In this document: piece after piece, positions 48,793-58,700 of the stretch
Layout of the letters: each line of letters begins with the position of its first letter
Position numbering within the stretch: the stretch's first letter is position 1
NCBI RefSeq assembly: GCF_027213785.1
Contig: NZ_JAPWGO010000002.1
Coordinates: forward strand, 221,893 to 285,892
Origin: Limimaricola sp. G21655-S1
Lineage (GTDB): Bacteria > Pseudomonadota > Alphaproteobacteria > Rhodobacterales > Rhodobacteraceae
Length of the DNA stretch: 64,000 nucleotides
Reading direction: 5' to 3'
Notes under the pieces: model-generated
What the model was told of the DNA's origin: nothing
Seen by the model: only the letters and a program-made list of their open reading frames with translations
The model's database searches: none
Position numbers and translations under genes: made by a program

Positions 48793-48829
48793 TGTGACTT
48801 GAAATGTGCCACATCACATGTCACATAAT
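48793..48829 (+). promoter_or_regulatory. Dyad and promoter-like elements upstream of paaA, probable PaaX operator
   Basis: TGTGAC (48793-48798) and GTCACA (48820-48825) form an inverted repeat that encloses the perfect small palindrome ATGTG-C-CACAT (48804-48814). TTGAAA (48799-48804) and CATAAT (48824-48829) fall inside it and resemble -35/-10 elements with a 19-base spacer. A repressor bound here would block paaABCDEZY transcription. Confidence 0.55.
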
Positions 48830-48890
48830 TCGGGAGAGTCGATGAATCCCGTGCGGAAACCGACTCGTTGCAAGCCGCAGGAGATCCGAC

Positions 48891-49859
48891 ATGTACGCTC
48901 AGCTCGTCGAGACCGGGGCCGCCGAGACATCCGAGAAGGACCGCGAGTTCCAGGAGAAGATCGATCGCGGCGTGCGGATCGAGGCCAATGACTGGATGCC
49001 CGAGGGCTACCGCAAGACGCTGATCCGCCAGATCAGCCAGCACGCGCATTCCGAGATCGTGGGTCAGCTGCCCGAGGGCAACTGGATCACCCGCGCGCCG
49101 TCGCTGCAAAGGAAGGCGATCCTTCTGGCCAAGGTGCAGGACGAGGCCGGGCACGGGCTCTACCTCTACTGCGCCGCCGAGACGCTGGGGATCAGCCGCG
49201 ACGAGATGACCGCGCAGCTTTTGTCGGGCAAGGCCAAGTATTCCTCGATCTTCAACTACCCGACCCTGACCTGGGCCGATATCGGCGCGGTCGGCTGGCT
49301 CGTGGACGGTGCCGCGATCATGAATCAGGTGCCGCTGCAGCGCTGCTCCTACGGCCCCTATTCCCGTGCGATGATCCGCGTCTGCAAGGAAGAGAGCTTC
49401 CACCAGCGTCAGGGCTTCGACATCATGCGCCAGCTCTGCCAGGGCACCGACGACCAGAAGGCGATGGCGCAGGACGCTCTGAACCGCTGGTGGTGGCCGT
49501 CGCTGATGATGTTCGGCCCCTCGGACAAGGACTCGGTGCATTCCGAGCAGTCGATGAAATGGGGCATCAAGCAGAACACCAATGACGAGCTGCGGCAGAA
49601 ATTCGTCGACCAGACCGTGCCGCAGGCCGAATGGCTGGGCCTCACCGTGCCCGACCCCGACCTCGCCTGGAACGAGGCGAAGGGCGGCTACGATTTCGGC
49701 GAACCGGACTGGTCCGAGTTCTACGAGGTGCTCAAGGGCAACGGCCCGTGCAACCGCGACCGGTTGGCGGCGCGCAACAAGGCTTGGGACGACGGCGCGT
49801 GGTATCGCGACGGGCTGATCGCCCATGCCGAGAAACAACAGACCATCGCGGCGGAGTGA
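48891..49859 (+). CDS. paaA: Phenylacetyl-CoA epoxidase subunit A (catalytic)
   Basis: A 322-residue di-iron oxygenase subunit. The metal-binding helices show [13 protein letters not shown] (E-x2-H) and [12 protein letters not shown] (E-x2-H), the bacterial multicomponent monooxygenase pattern. With PaaB, C and E it adds oxygen across C1-C2 of the phenylacetyl-CoA ring. Length is as in E. coli (309) within reason. GCAGGAG lies ten bases before the ATG. paaB follows after five bases. Confidence 0.96.
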   Translation: MYAQLVETGAAETSEKDREFQEKIDRGVRIEANDWMPEGYRKTLIRQISQHAHSEIVGQLPEGNWITRAPSLQRKAILLAKVQDEAGHGLYLYCAAETLGISRDEMTAQLLSGKAKYSSIFNYPTLTWADIGAVGWLVDGAAIMNQVPLQRCSYGPYSRAMIRVCKEESFHQRQGFDIMRQLCQGTDDQKAMAQDALNRWWWPSLMMFGPSDKDSVHSEQSMKWGIKQNTNDELRQKFVDQTVPQAEWLGLTVPDPDLAWNEAKGGYDFGEPDWSEFYEVLKGNGPCNRDRLAARNKAWDDGAWYRDGLIAHAEKQQTIAAE

Positions 49860-49864
49860 GCGGC

Positions 49865-50149
49865 ATGAGCAAGGAATGGCCCCTGTGGGAGATCTTCATC
49901 CGCGGTCAGCACGGGCTGTCGCACCGGCATGTCGGCAGCCTGCATGCGCCCGACGCCGAGATGGCGCTGAAGAACGCGCGTGACGTCTATACGCGGCGCA
50001 ACGAGGGCATGAGCATCTGGGTGGTCGAGTCCGCCAAGATCACCGCCTTCGATCCGGATACCGCCGAGCAGAACTTCGCCGCGCCGAAATCCAAGGTCTA
50101 CCGCCACCCGAGCTTCTTCGAGATCCCCGACGATGTGGGGGCGATGTGA
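49865..50149 (+). CDS. paaB: Phenylacetyl-CoA epoxidase subunit B
   Basis: A 94-residue subunit of the epoxidase complex that bridges PaaAC heterodimers. WPLWEIFIRGQHGLSHRHVGSLHAPDAEMAL and IWVVESAKI are highly typical. The start at 49865 follows GAGCGGC; the longer upstream open frame is a shadow of paaA. It overlaps paaC by one base (TGATG). Confidence 0.95.
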   Translation: MSKEWPLWEIFIRGQHGLSHRHVGSLHAPDAEMALKNARDVYTRRNEGMSIWVVESAKITAFDPDTAEQNFAAPKSKVYRHPSFFEIPDDVGAM

Positions 50150-50898
50150 TGGACTCGCTTGTCACCTTCTGCCTGCGGATGGGCGATACTACGCTGATCC
50201 TCGGCCAGCAGACGGCGGCGTGGTGCGGCCACGCGCCGGTGCTCGAGGAAGACATCGCCTTCGCCAATATGGGGCTCGACCTGATCGGCCAGACCCAGCT
50301 GTGGTACGAGATCGCGGCAGAGGCCGAGGGCCGCGGCCGCACCCCCGACGATCTCGCCTTCTTCCGCACCGAGCGGCAGTTCCTCAACGCGCAGCTGGTG
50401 GAGCGGCCCAACACCGATTTCGCCCATGCGCTGATGCGGCAATACCTGTTCGACGCCTGGCACCTGCCGATGCAGGAGGCGCTGTGCGAGAGCGGCCATG
50501 AGGCGATCCGCGATCTGGCGCGGAAATCGGTGAAGGAGGTGCGCTACCACATCAACCGCTCGCGCGACCTGATCGTGCGGCTGGGCGACGGCTCGGACGA
50601 GAGCCGGGCCAAGATGCAGGCCGCGCTCGACGCGCTGTGGCCCTATGCCGCCGACCTGATGGCGACCGACGCGGTCGAAGAGACGCTGGCGGCGCAGGGC
50701 GTGCTGCCGGATCTGGCCCGCGTGCGCAGGGCCTTCGAGGCCGAGACCGCCGCAACGATGGCCCGCGCGACGCTGGATATCCCGGCGAACGGCCACGCCC
50801 GCACCGGTGGCCGCACCGGCATCCATACCGAGACGATGGGCTATATCCTGGCCGAGATGCAGCAGGTCCCTCGCAGCTATCCCGACGCCCGTTGGTGA
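50149..50898 (+). CDS. paaC: Phenylacetyl-CoA epoxidase subunit C
   Basis: A 249-residue structural ferritin-fold subunit that pairs with PaaA. The sequence LRMGDTTLILGQQTAAWCGHAPVLEEDIAFANMGLDLIGQ is a PaaC hallmark; its pseudo-active site lacks the iron ligands. The start is ATG 50149 at the paaB stop. paaD follows immediately. Confidence 0.94.
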   Translation: MDSLVTFCLRMGDTTLILGQQTAAWCGHAPVLEEDIAFANMGLDLIGQTQLWYEIAAEAEGRGRTPDDLAFFRTERQFLNAQLVERPNTDFAHALMRQYLFDAWHLPMQEALCESGHEAIRDLARKSVKEVRYHINRSRDLIVRLGDGSDESRAKMQAALDALWPYAADLMATDAVEETLAAQGVLPDLARVRRAFEAETAATMARATLDIPANGHARTGGRTGIHTETMGYILAEMQQVPRSYPDARW

Positions 50899-50903
50899 GC
50901 GCG

Positions 50904-51389
50904 ATGCGCCCGGACACCGACACAGTGCGCGATTGGCTGGGCGAGGTCCCCGACCCCGAGATCCCGGCGATCTCGGTGGTCGATCTCGGCATCGTTCGCG
51001 ACGTGGGTTGGGAGGACGACACGCTGGTGGTCGACGTCACGCCCACCTATGCGGGCTGTCCCGCAACGCTGGTGATCGCGCTCGACATCGAGACGGCGCT
51101 GCGCGAGCGGGGCCTCGAGAAGGTCGAGGTGCGCCGTCGCATGTCGCCGCCCTGGTCGACCGACTGGATCAGCCCCGAGGGCCGGCAGAAGCTGCTCGAC
51201 TACGGGATCGCGCCGCCGCAGCTGAATGCCGCCAACTGCGCGGGCGTGCTCTCGGCCCAAAGCGCCGCCTGTCCGCTATGCGGCTCGGAGAACACCGAGG
51301 CGATCGCGGCGCGCGGCTCCACCCCCTGCAAGGCGCAGTTCCGCTGCCGCGACTGTCGCGAGCCCTTCGATTATTTCAAGGCGATCTGA
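50904..51389 (+). CDS. paaD: PaaD, Fe-S assembly-type accessory protein of the epoxidase
   Basis: A 161-residue protein with an N-terminal MIP18/DUF59 domain (VPDPEIPAISVVDLGIV, TYAGCPAT) and a C-terminal zinc ribbon (CPLCG...CRDC). It is thought to mature the Fe-S or di-iron centre of the epoxidase and its reductase. I prefer ATG 50904, which has GGTGAG four bases upstream; GTG 50895, overlapping the paaC stop as GTGA, is also possible. Its stop shares a base with paaE. Confidence 0.92.
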   Translation: MRPDTDTVRDWLGEVPDPEIPAISVVDLGIVRDVGWEDDTLVVDVTPTYAGCPATLVIALDIETALRERGLEKVEVRRRMSPPWSTDWISPEGRQKLLDYGIAPPQLNAANCAGVLSAQSAACPLCGSENTEAIAARGSTPCKAQFRCRDCREPFDYFKAI

Positions 51390-52459
51390 TGCAAGAGTTC
51401 TATCCGCTGACCGTCACTGGCATCGACCACGACACCCGCGACGCCGTGGTGGTCTCGCTCGCCCCCGCGAAGGGCGACCGCGACAAGTTCCGGTTTCGCC
51501 CGGGCCAATACCTGACCTTCCGCCGCGATTTCGACGGCGAGGAGCTGCGCCGCTCCTACTCGATCTGCGCCACCCCCGAGGAGGGGTTGCGGGTCGGCAT
51601 CAAGAAGGTCGATGGCGGGGCGTTCTCGAGCTTTGCCAAGCACGAGCTGAAGGTCGGGGACACGCTCGACGCGCTGCCGCCACAGGGCCGCTTTCACGCC
51701 CCCGAGGAGGCGGGCGAGAAGCACTATCTCGGTTTCGCCGCCGGCTCCGGCATCACCCCCGTGCTGTCGATCGCCAAGAGCATCCTTGCCGGCTCCGACG
51801 CCGCCCGCTTCACGCTGGTCTATGGCAACCGGCAACTGTCTTCGGTGATGTTCAAGCGCGAGATCGGCGACCTGAAGGATCGCTATCTCGACCGGCTGAA
51901 CGTGGTGCATATCTTCTCGGGCGAGGCGCAGGAGATCGAGCTGTTCTCGGGCCGGATCGACGCCGAGAAATGCCACGCGCTGTTCGGCCCATGGGTCAGC
52001 CCGAAGGCCGAGATGGCCTTCATCTGCGGCCCCGAGGCGATGATGAAGGACGTGGCCACCGCGCTCGAAGAGGCGGGCATGCCCAAGGACAGGATCAAGT
52101 TCGAGCTGTTCGGCGCCGCCCAGCCGGGCCGCGCCAAGATGCGGCAAGCTGCCCAAGCCGCGCGCGAGAGCGGCGACATGATCCGCGCCACCGTGATCCT
52201 CGACGGCGTGTCGCGCAGCTTCCAGATGCCGCGTAGCGGCCAGTCGGTGCTCGACGCGGCGCGCGAGCATGACATCGACGCACCCTTCTCCTGCAAGGCC
52301 GGGGTCTGCTCGACCTGCATCGGCCGGGTGAAGTCCGGCGAGGTCGAGATGATGCAGAACTACGCGCTCGAGGACAACGAGGTGGCGGACGGGCTGGTGC
52401 TGACCTGCCAGTGCCTGCCGCTCTCGGACGAGATCACCATCGAATACGAAGGACACTGA
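51389..52459 (+). CDS. paaE: Phenylacetyl-CoA epoxidase reductase subunit E
   Basis: A 356-residue electron-transfer subunit. An FAD-binding domain (RRSYSICATPE) and NADPH-binding domain (GFAAGSGITPVLSI, CGPEAMM) are followed by a plant-type 2Fe-2S ferredoxin domain with C302, C307 and C310 (CKAGVCSTC) and a later Cys in LTCQC. It passes electrons from NADPH to the PaaA di-iron site. Two bases separate it from paaZ. Confidence 0.95.
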   Translation: MQEFYPLTVTGIDHDTRDAVVVSLAPAKGDRDKFRFRPGQYLTFRRDFDGEELRRSYSICATPEEGLRVGIKKVDGGAFSSFAKHELKVGDTLDALPPQGRFHAPEEAGEKHYLGFAAGSGITPVLSIAKSILAGSDAARFTLVYGNRQLSSVMFKREIGDLKDRYLDRLNVVHIFSGEAQEIELFSGRIDAEKCHALFGPWVSPKAEMAFICGPEAMMKDVATALEEAGMPKDRIKFELFGAAQPGRAKMRQAAQAARESGDMIRATVILDGVSRSFQMPRSGQSVLDAAREHDIDAPFSCKAGVCSTCIGRVKSGEVEMMQNYALEDNEVADGLVLTCQCLPLSDEITIEYEGH

Positions 52460-52461
52460 GC

Positions 52462-54507
52462 ATGCTGGACGCCATTCCCACCGAGCCGCGCCGCCTCGAG
52501 TCCTATGTTGCCGGCCGCTGGCAGGCCGGCACCGGCGAGGGCCAGATCGTCGCCGATGCCGCGACCGGCGATCCGGTCGCCCGGGTCGACGCCACCGGCA
52601 TCAACATGGAAGAGATGCTGCGCCACGGCCGCGAGGTCGGCGGCCCGGCCTTGCGCGAGATGACGACGCATCAGCGCGCGATGATGATGAAGCGCCTCGG
52701 GCTGGCGCTGATGGAGCGCAAGGAGGAGCTATACGCGATCTCCACTGCGACGGGCGCCACCCGCTCGGATGGCTGGATCGATATCGAGGGCGGCATCGGC
52801 ACGATGCTCTCCTATGCTTCGAAGGGCCGCCGCGAGCTGCCCAATGCGCATGTCATCCCCGACGGAAACCCCGAGATCCTGTCGAAGGATGGCAGCTTCA
52901 TCGGTCAGCACGTGCTGATGCCGCTCGAAGGCGTGGCGATCCACATCAACGCCTTCAACTTCCCGGTCTGGGGCATGCTAGAGAAACTCGCCCCGACTTG
53001 GCTCGCCGGCATGCCCGCCATCGTGAAGCCCGCGAGCCAGACCTCCTATCTCACCGAGGCCTGCGTGCGGCTGATGCTGGAAACCGGCGAGCTGCCCGAA
53101 GGCGCGCTGCAACTGATCTGCGGCCGCACCGGCGACCTTCTGGACCGCGTCACCTGCCAGGACGTGGTGACCTTCACCGGCTCGGCGGCCACCGCGCGCA
53201 AGCTGCGCAACACGCCCGCGATCATCAAGAACGCTGTGCGCTTCACCGCCGAGGCCGACAGCCTCAACGCCTGCATTCTTGGTCAAGATGCCACACCCGA
53301 TAGCCCGGAATTCGAGCTATTCGTCAAGGAAGTGCATCGCGAGATGACCACCAAAGCGGGCCAGAAATGCACCGCGATCCGCCGCGCCATCCTGCCGCGC
53401 ACGTTGGTCGAACCGGCGGTCGAGGCGCTGCGGGCGCGGATCGAGAAGACGGTGATCGGCCATCCCGGTGACGCCGCCACCCGCATGGGCGCTCTTGCCT
53501 CGACCGATCAGGTCGAGGAGGTGCATCGTGCCGTCGAGGCGATCGGTGCCGAGGCCCGCATCGCCATCGCGCCGGGGCCGGTGCCGGAGAAAGGCGCCTT
53601 CGTGTCTCCCTGCGTGCTGGTTTGCGACGCACCGCTGACCGCCAAGGCTCCGCACGAGATCGAGGCCTTTGGCCCGGTCTGCACGCTGATGCCCTATGAC
53701 AGCCTCGACGAGGCTATCGAGATCGCCAATCGGGGCGCGGGCTCGCTGGTCGCCTCGGTCTTCACAGACGACACCGAGGTCGCGAAGACGCTGGGCCGCG
53801 GCATCGCTAAGCTGCATGGCCGGGTGCTGTTCGGCAACCGCCGCTCTGCCAAGACCTCCACCGGCCACGGCTCTCCCCTGCCCCAGATGGTGCATGGCGG
53901 CCCGGGCCGTGCGGGCGGCGGCGAGGAGCTGGGCGGCATGCGCGCGGTGAAGCACTTCATGCAGCGCACGGCGCTGCAGGGCACGCCGGACCAGCTCACG
54001 GCGGTCATCGGGCAGTGGATGCCCGGCGCGACCCGCAACGAGACGGACGTCCACCCGTTCCGCAAGTCGCTGGCCGAGCTGGAGATCGGCGACACCATCG
54101 TCACCGAGGCGCGCAAGGTCACGCTCGAGGACATCGAGCACTTCGCCAACTTCACCGGCGACACCTTCTACGCCCACATGGACGAGGAAGCGGCGCAGCG
54201 GAACCCGTTCTTCGAGGGCCGCGTCGCGCATGGCTACCTGATCGTCTCCTTCGCCGCAGGCCTTTTCGTGCAGCCCGACGAAGGCCCGGTGCTCGCCAAT
54301 TACGGCGTCGACAACCTGCGTTTCATGACCCCGGTGAACGCGGGCGACAGCTTGCGCGTTCAGCTCACCGCCAAGCAGATCAACCCGCGCGAGACGGATG
54401 ATTACGGCGAGGTCCGCTGGGACTGCACCGTGCTGCGCGACGATGCCGAGGTGGTGGCGCAATACGACGTGCTGACGCTGGTCGCCAAGCAACAGCGCGA
54501 CCTCTGA
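52462..54507 (+). CDS. paaZ: Bifunctional oxepin-CoA hydrolase / semialdehyde dehydrogenase
   Basis: A 681-residue fusion. The N-terminal aldehyde dehydrogenase (about 1-520) has catalytic C303 in GQKCTAIRR and the FTGSAATAR cofactor region; it oxidises the ring-opened semialdehyde. The C-terminal MaoC-type hotdog domain (about 540-681), with FTGDTFYAHMDEEAAQ and GRVAHGYLIVS, opens the oxepin ring. Length equals the E. coli protein (681). The stop shares a base with paaY. Confidence 0.96.
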   Translation: MLDAIPTEPRRLESYVAGRWQAGTGEGQIVADAATGDPVARVDATGINMEEMLRHGREVGGPALREMTTHQRAMMMKRLGLALMERKEELYAISTATGATRSDGWIDIEGGIGTMLSYASKGRRELPNAHVIPDGNPEILSKDGSFIGQHVLMPLEGVAIHINAFNFPVWGMLEKLAPTWLAGMPAIVKPASQTSYLTEACVRLMLETGELPEGALQLICGRTGDLLDRVTCQDVVTFTGSAATARKLRNTPAIIKNAVRFTAEADSLNACILGQDATPDSPEFELFVKEVHREMTTKAGQKCTAIRRAILPRTLVEPAVEALRARIEKTVIGHPGDAATRMGALASTDQVEEVHRAVEAIGAEARIAIAPGPVPEKGAFVSPCVLVCDAPLTAKAPHEIEAFGPVCTLMPYDSLDEAIEIANRGAGSLVASVFTDDTEVAKTLGRGIAKLHGRVLFGNRRSAKTSTGHGSPLPQMVHGGPGRAGGGEELGGMRAVKHFMQRTALQGTPDQLTAVIGQWMPGATRNETDVHPFRKSLAELEIGDTIVTEARKVTLEDIEHFANFTGDTFYAHMDEEAAQRNPFFEGRVAHGYLIVSFAAGLFVQPDEGPVLANYGVDNLRFMTPVNAGDSLRVQLTAKQINPRETDDYGEVRWDCTVLRDDAEVVAQYDVLTLVAKQQRDL

Positions 54508-55115
54508 TGGCCAAGGTCTATGCCTATGACGGCGTCGTGCCGGTGGTGGACGCTTCGGCCTTCGTCCACCCCGAGGCGGTGCTGATCGGCGACACCCATG
54601 TCGGCCCCGGCGCCTATATCGGCCCCGGCGCGATCCTGCGCGGCGATTTCGGCCGGGTCGTCGTCGGGGCCAACGCCAACCTGCAGGAAACCTGCGTCAT
54701 GCACGCCTTTCCGAACAAGGACGTGGTGATCGAGGAACGCGGCCATGTCGGGCATGGCGCGGTGCTGCATGGCTGCCGGGTCGGCGAGAACGCCATGGTC
54801 GGCATGAACGCGGTGATCATGGACGACGTGGTCATCGGGGCCGAGAGCATCGTCGCCGCGCTGGCCTTCGTGAAGGCCGGGATGCAGATCCCGCCGCGCT
54901 CGATGGTGGTCGGCATGCCCGCCAAGGTGATCCGCGAGTTGACCGAGGAAGAGGTCGCGTGGAAAAGCCAAGGCACCGCGATCTACACCCGGCTCGCGGC
55001 GGAGGCGGGGGAAAAGCTCGTGGCCTGCGACCCCCTGCCCCGCGCCGAGGAGGGCCGGAGGCGGATCGAGGCCCCGGCCTACGATCCGAAATACCTCGCC
55101 ACGCCGCAGATGTGA
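54507..55115 (+). CDS. paaY: PaaY, gamma-carbonic-anhydrase-fold thioesterase
   Basis: A 202-residue left-handed beta-helix protein with repeated hexapeptides (GDTHVGPGAYIGPGA, ERGHVGHGAVLHGCRV) and the His residues that bind metal in this family. In E. coli PaaY hydrolyses a stalled cyclic CoA intermediate of the pathway. It starts at the paaZ stop and closes the operon; the Lrp-type gene converges on it after seven bases. Confidence 0.9.
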   Translation: MAKVYAYDGVVPVVDASAFVHPEAVLIGDTHVGPGAYIGPGAILRGDFGRVVVGANANLQETCVMHAFPNKDVVIEERGHVGHGAVLHGCRVGENAMVGMNAVIMDDVVIGAESIVAALAFVKAGMQIPPRSMVVGMPAKVIRELTEEEVAWKSQGTAIYTRLAAEAGEKLVACDPLPRAEEGRRRIEAPAYDPKYLATPQM

Positions 55116-55122
55116 CGACCGG

Positions 55123-55587
55123 CTAGAGCGGCAGCACGCCGCGCGTCTTGACCGCGCGCAGCACCATGTTGGTCTGCGCGCTGGCCACCGCCGGCTGGCG
55201 AAACAGGAACTGTTCGAGAAACGCGTTGTAGGCGGCAAGGTCGCGGCAGAGCACCCTCAGGTGATAATCGGCCTGACCGGTCGTGGCGTAGCATTCCTGG
55301 ATCTCGGGCCGCGACTGAACGGCGCGGATGAAATCCTCCACGGGCCGCATCTCGTGACGTACGAGGCTGACATGCACGATCGCCTGAAACGTCAGCCCGC
55401 AGGCCTCGGGGTTGAGCCTGACCCCGGGACGTTCGATCGCCCCGGCCTCTTCCAGCGCCCGCACCCGGCGCCAGCAGGAGGAGGCGGACATGCCGACCTT
55501 TTCCGCCAGATCGGCATTCGACAGCCGGCCATCCTCCTGCAAGGCGGCAAGGATACGGATGTCGGCAGGATCGAGAGATGTGACCAT
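55123..55587 (-). CDS. Lrp/AsnC-family transcriptional regulator
   Basis: A 154-residue Lrp-type regulator: N-terminal helix-turn-helix (LDPADIRILAALQEDGRLSNADLAEKVGMSASSCWRRVRALEEAGAI) and a C-terminal RAM ligand-binding domain with ECYATTGQADYHLRV. It is divergent from the indolepyruvate oxidoreductase gene across 129 bases, the usual arrangement for a regulator and its target; an aromatic amino acid is a plausible effector. ATG 55587 has only a weak ribosome site. The longer upstream open frame is a shadow. Confidence 0.9.
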   Translation of the reverse strand: MVTSLDPADIRILAALQEDGRLSNADLAEKVGMSASSCWRRVRALEEAGAIERPGVRLNPEACGLTFQAIVHVSLVRHEMRPVEDFIRAVQSRPEIQECYATTGQADYHLRVLCRDLAAYNAFLEQFLFRQPAVASAQTNMVLRAVKTRGVLPL

Positions 55588-55716
55588 TTCATTCCGAGAA
55601 CAGGCGGCCGCATGAAACGGCGTTCCGCAAACTAGCGCCAGTCGCGCGAAACTGAAAGCAATATCCACCGTGCCGGGTCCACAGTGGAGCAAGCCAGAGT
55701 CGGGGAGGACTCCGCC

Positions 55717-58700
55717 ATGACAGATCAATCGCACAGCTTCCGCAGCTACCAGTTGTCGGACCGCTACAGGCGCACCGAGGGGCGCGTGTTCCTGACCGGC
55801 ACGCAGGCGCTGGTGCGCATCATGCTCGATCAGGCCCGGCGCGACAGAGCCGAAGGCATGAACACCGCCGGTTTCGTCTCCGGCTATCGCGGCTCGCCCC
55901 TGGGCGCGCTCGACATGGAGATGTGGCGCGGCAAGACGCAGCTCGAAGAGCATCGCATCGAGTTCCTGCCCGCCGTGAACGAGGACCTCGGCGCCACCGC
56001 GGTTCTGGGCGCGCAGCAGCTCGCGCTCGACCCGCGTGCCGAAGTCGAGGGCGTGTTCTCGATGTGGTACGGCAAGGGTCCGGGCGTCGATCGCTCCGGC
56101 GACGCGCTCAAGCACGGCAACGCCTATGGCTCGTCACCCAAGGGCGGCGTTCTGGTGGTGGCGGGCGACGATCATGGCTGCGTCTCGTCGTCGATGTCGC
56201 ATCAATCCGACGTCGCCTTCATGGCGTGGTTCATGCCGGTGCTGAACCCGGCCTCGGTCGCCGAATACCTCCCCTTCGGCGAATGGGGCTTCGCGCTGTC
56301 ACGCTTTTCCGGCACCTGGGTCGGCTTCAAGGCCGTCTCGGAGACGGTCGAAAGCGGCCAATCGGTCGAGCTTCTCCCCCCGCGCGATTTTGCACAGCCG
56401 AACTACACCGCGCCCCAGGGCGGGCTCCACGTGCGCCTGTCGGACCTGCCGAGCCCCGAGATCGAGGCACGGATGCAGCACAAGCTTGCCGCCGTGCAGG
56501 CCTTTGCCGAGGCCAACCCGATCGACCGCGCGATCTATGGCATCCCCGACGCCCGCTTCGGCATCGTCAGCACCGGCAAGGGCCATCTCGACCTGATGGA
56601 GGCGCTGCGGCTGCTTGGCCTCGACGAGGCCGAGTGCCGCCGCCTCGGGATCGACGTCTACAAGGTCGGCATGGTCTGGCCGCTGGCGCGCAAGGCTGCG
56701 CTCGACTTCGTGCAGGAAAAGCAGGAGGTCTTCGTCGTCGAGGAAAAGCGCGGCATCATCGAAAGCCAGCTCAAGGAATATTTCTACGACTGGCCCGGCC
56801 ACAAGCCCGCGCGCATGGTCGGCAAGTTCGACGGGCCGGGCAACCCGCTGCTGCCCTGGACCGGAGAACTGTCGCCCAAGGTGCTGCTGCCCGCCCTCGC
56901 GAAGCGGCTCGACAAGCTGTTTCCCGAGGAGGGTTTTCCGGCCAAGGCGCGGGCGCTCACCGAGACACCGCCACCGATCCTGTCGATCCCCGGCGCGACC
57001 CGCACGCCCTATTTCTGCTCGGGCTGCCCGCACAACACTTCGACCAAGCTGCCCGAGGGCAGCCAGGCGAATTCGGGCATCGGTTGCCACGTCATGGCGT
57101 CATGGATGGATCGCGAAACGCTGGGCTACGCGCAGATGGGCGGCGAAGGCGTGCCCTGGGTCGCGGCGTCGAAGTTCAATGGCGGCCGCCACATCTTCCA
57201 GAACCTCGGCGAAGGCACCTGGTACCACTCGGGCAGCCTTGCGATCCGTCAGGCCGTCGCGGCGCAGGCCAACATCACCTACAAGATCCTCTACAACGAC
57301 GCCGTCGCCATGACCGGCGGCCAGCCGGTGGACGGCCCCGTCAGCGTGCAAGGCATCGCCCAGTCCTGCCGCGCCGAGGGGGTGGAGCGGATCGCGCTGG
57401 TCTCGGACGACCCGCTGAAGTTCGATCACGCCGATTTCCCGAAGGGCACCACCATCGACCATCGCCGCGATCTCGACCGGATTCAGCGCGAACTGCGCGA
57501 GATCCCCGGCGTCACGGTTCTCATCTACGAGCAGACCTGCGCCACCGAGAAGCGCCGCCGCCGCAAGCGCGGCACGATGGAGGACCCCAAGCGCTTCGCC
57601 TATATCAACGAGCTGGTCTGCGAGGGTTGCGGCGACTGCTCGGTCGCCTCGAACTGCCTGAGCGTCGAACCCAAGGAGACCGAGTTCGGCCGCAAGCGGA
57701 AGATCAACCTGTCGAGCTGCAACAAGGACTTCTCCTGTCTCGAAGGCTTCTGCCCCAGCTTCGTCACCGTCGAGGGCGCGACCCGCAAGAAGCGCGAAGG
57801 CGCGGGGATCGACGCTCTGGCTTTGGCCGCCGATCTGCCGATGCCCACCCTGCCCGCCCTGTCGACGCCCTACGAGCTCTTGATCTCGGGCGTCGGCGGC
57901 ACCGGCGTCGTCACCGTGGGCGCGCTGATCACCATGGCGGCGCATCTCGAGGGCAAGGGGTCGAGCGTGCTCGACTTCACCGGCTTCGCGCAGAAATTCG
58001 GCACCGTGCTGAGCTACATCCGCCTTGCCCGCAGCCCCGACGATATCCACCAGGTGCGGATCGAGGCGGGCACGGCCGACGCGGTGATCGCCTGCGACAT
58101 CGTCGCATCGTCATCGCCCAAGGCGAGCGTGTGCTACCGCCGTGGTACGCGCGTGGTGCTGAACCGCGCCGAGATGCCGACCGGCGATCTGGTGCTGCAC
58201 CGCGACGCCGATCTGAAGGTCGATGCGCGAGAGGCGGCGATCGCCGCGGCGGTGGGGGCCGACAAGCTCGACGCCTTCGACGCCAACGCCGTCGCCGAGG
58301 CGCTCTTGGGCGACGCGGTGTTCTCCAACGTCATCATGCTGGGCCATGCCTGGCAGAGCGGCATGGTGCCGGTGAGCCTCGCCGCGCTCGAGCAGGCGGT
58401 CGAATTGAACGGCGTCGCGATCGAGAAGAACCGCATGGCGCTCGCCTATGGCCGCCTGCTCGCGGCGCGCCCCGAGCTGCTGCGGGAGGCACTGGGTCAG
58501 GCGCCCGCCGGGGAAGAGCCGCTGGAGCGGCTGATCGACCGCCGCGCCGCCTTTCTCGAGGACTACCAGGACGCGGCCTGGGCGCAGCGCTACCGCGACC
58601 GGCTCTCGCACTTCTGCAAGAGCCTAGCCCGTCCCGCGGAGGAAGCCGAGGAACTGACCCGCCTTGCCGCAAAATCGCTGTTCAAGCTGATGTCCTACAA

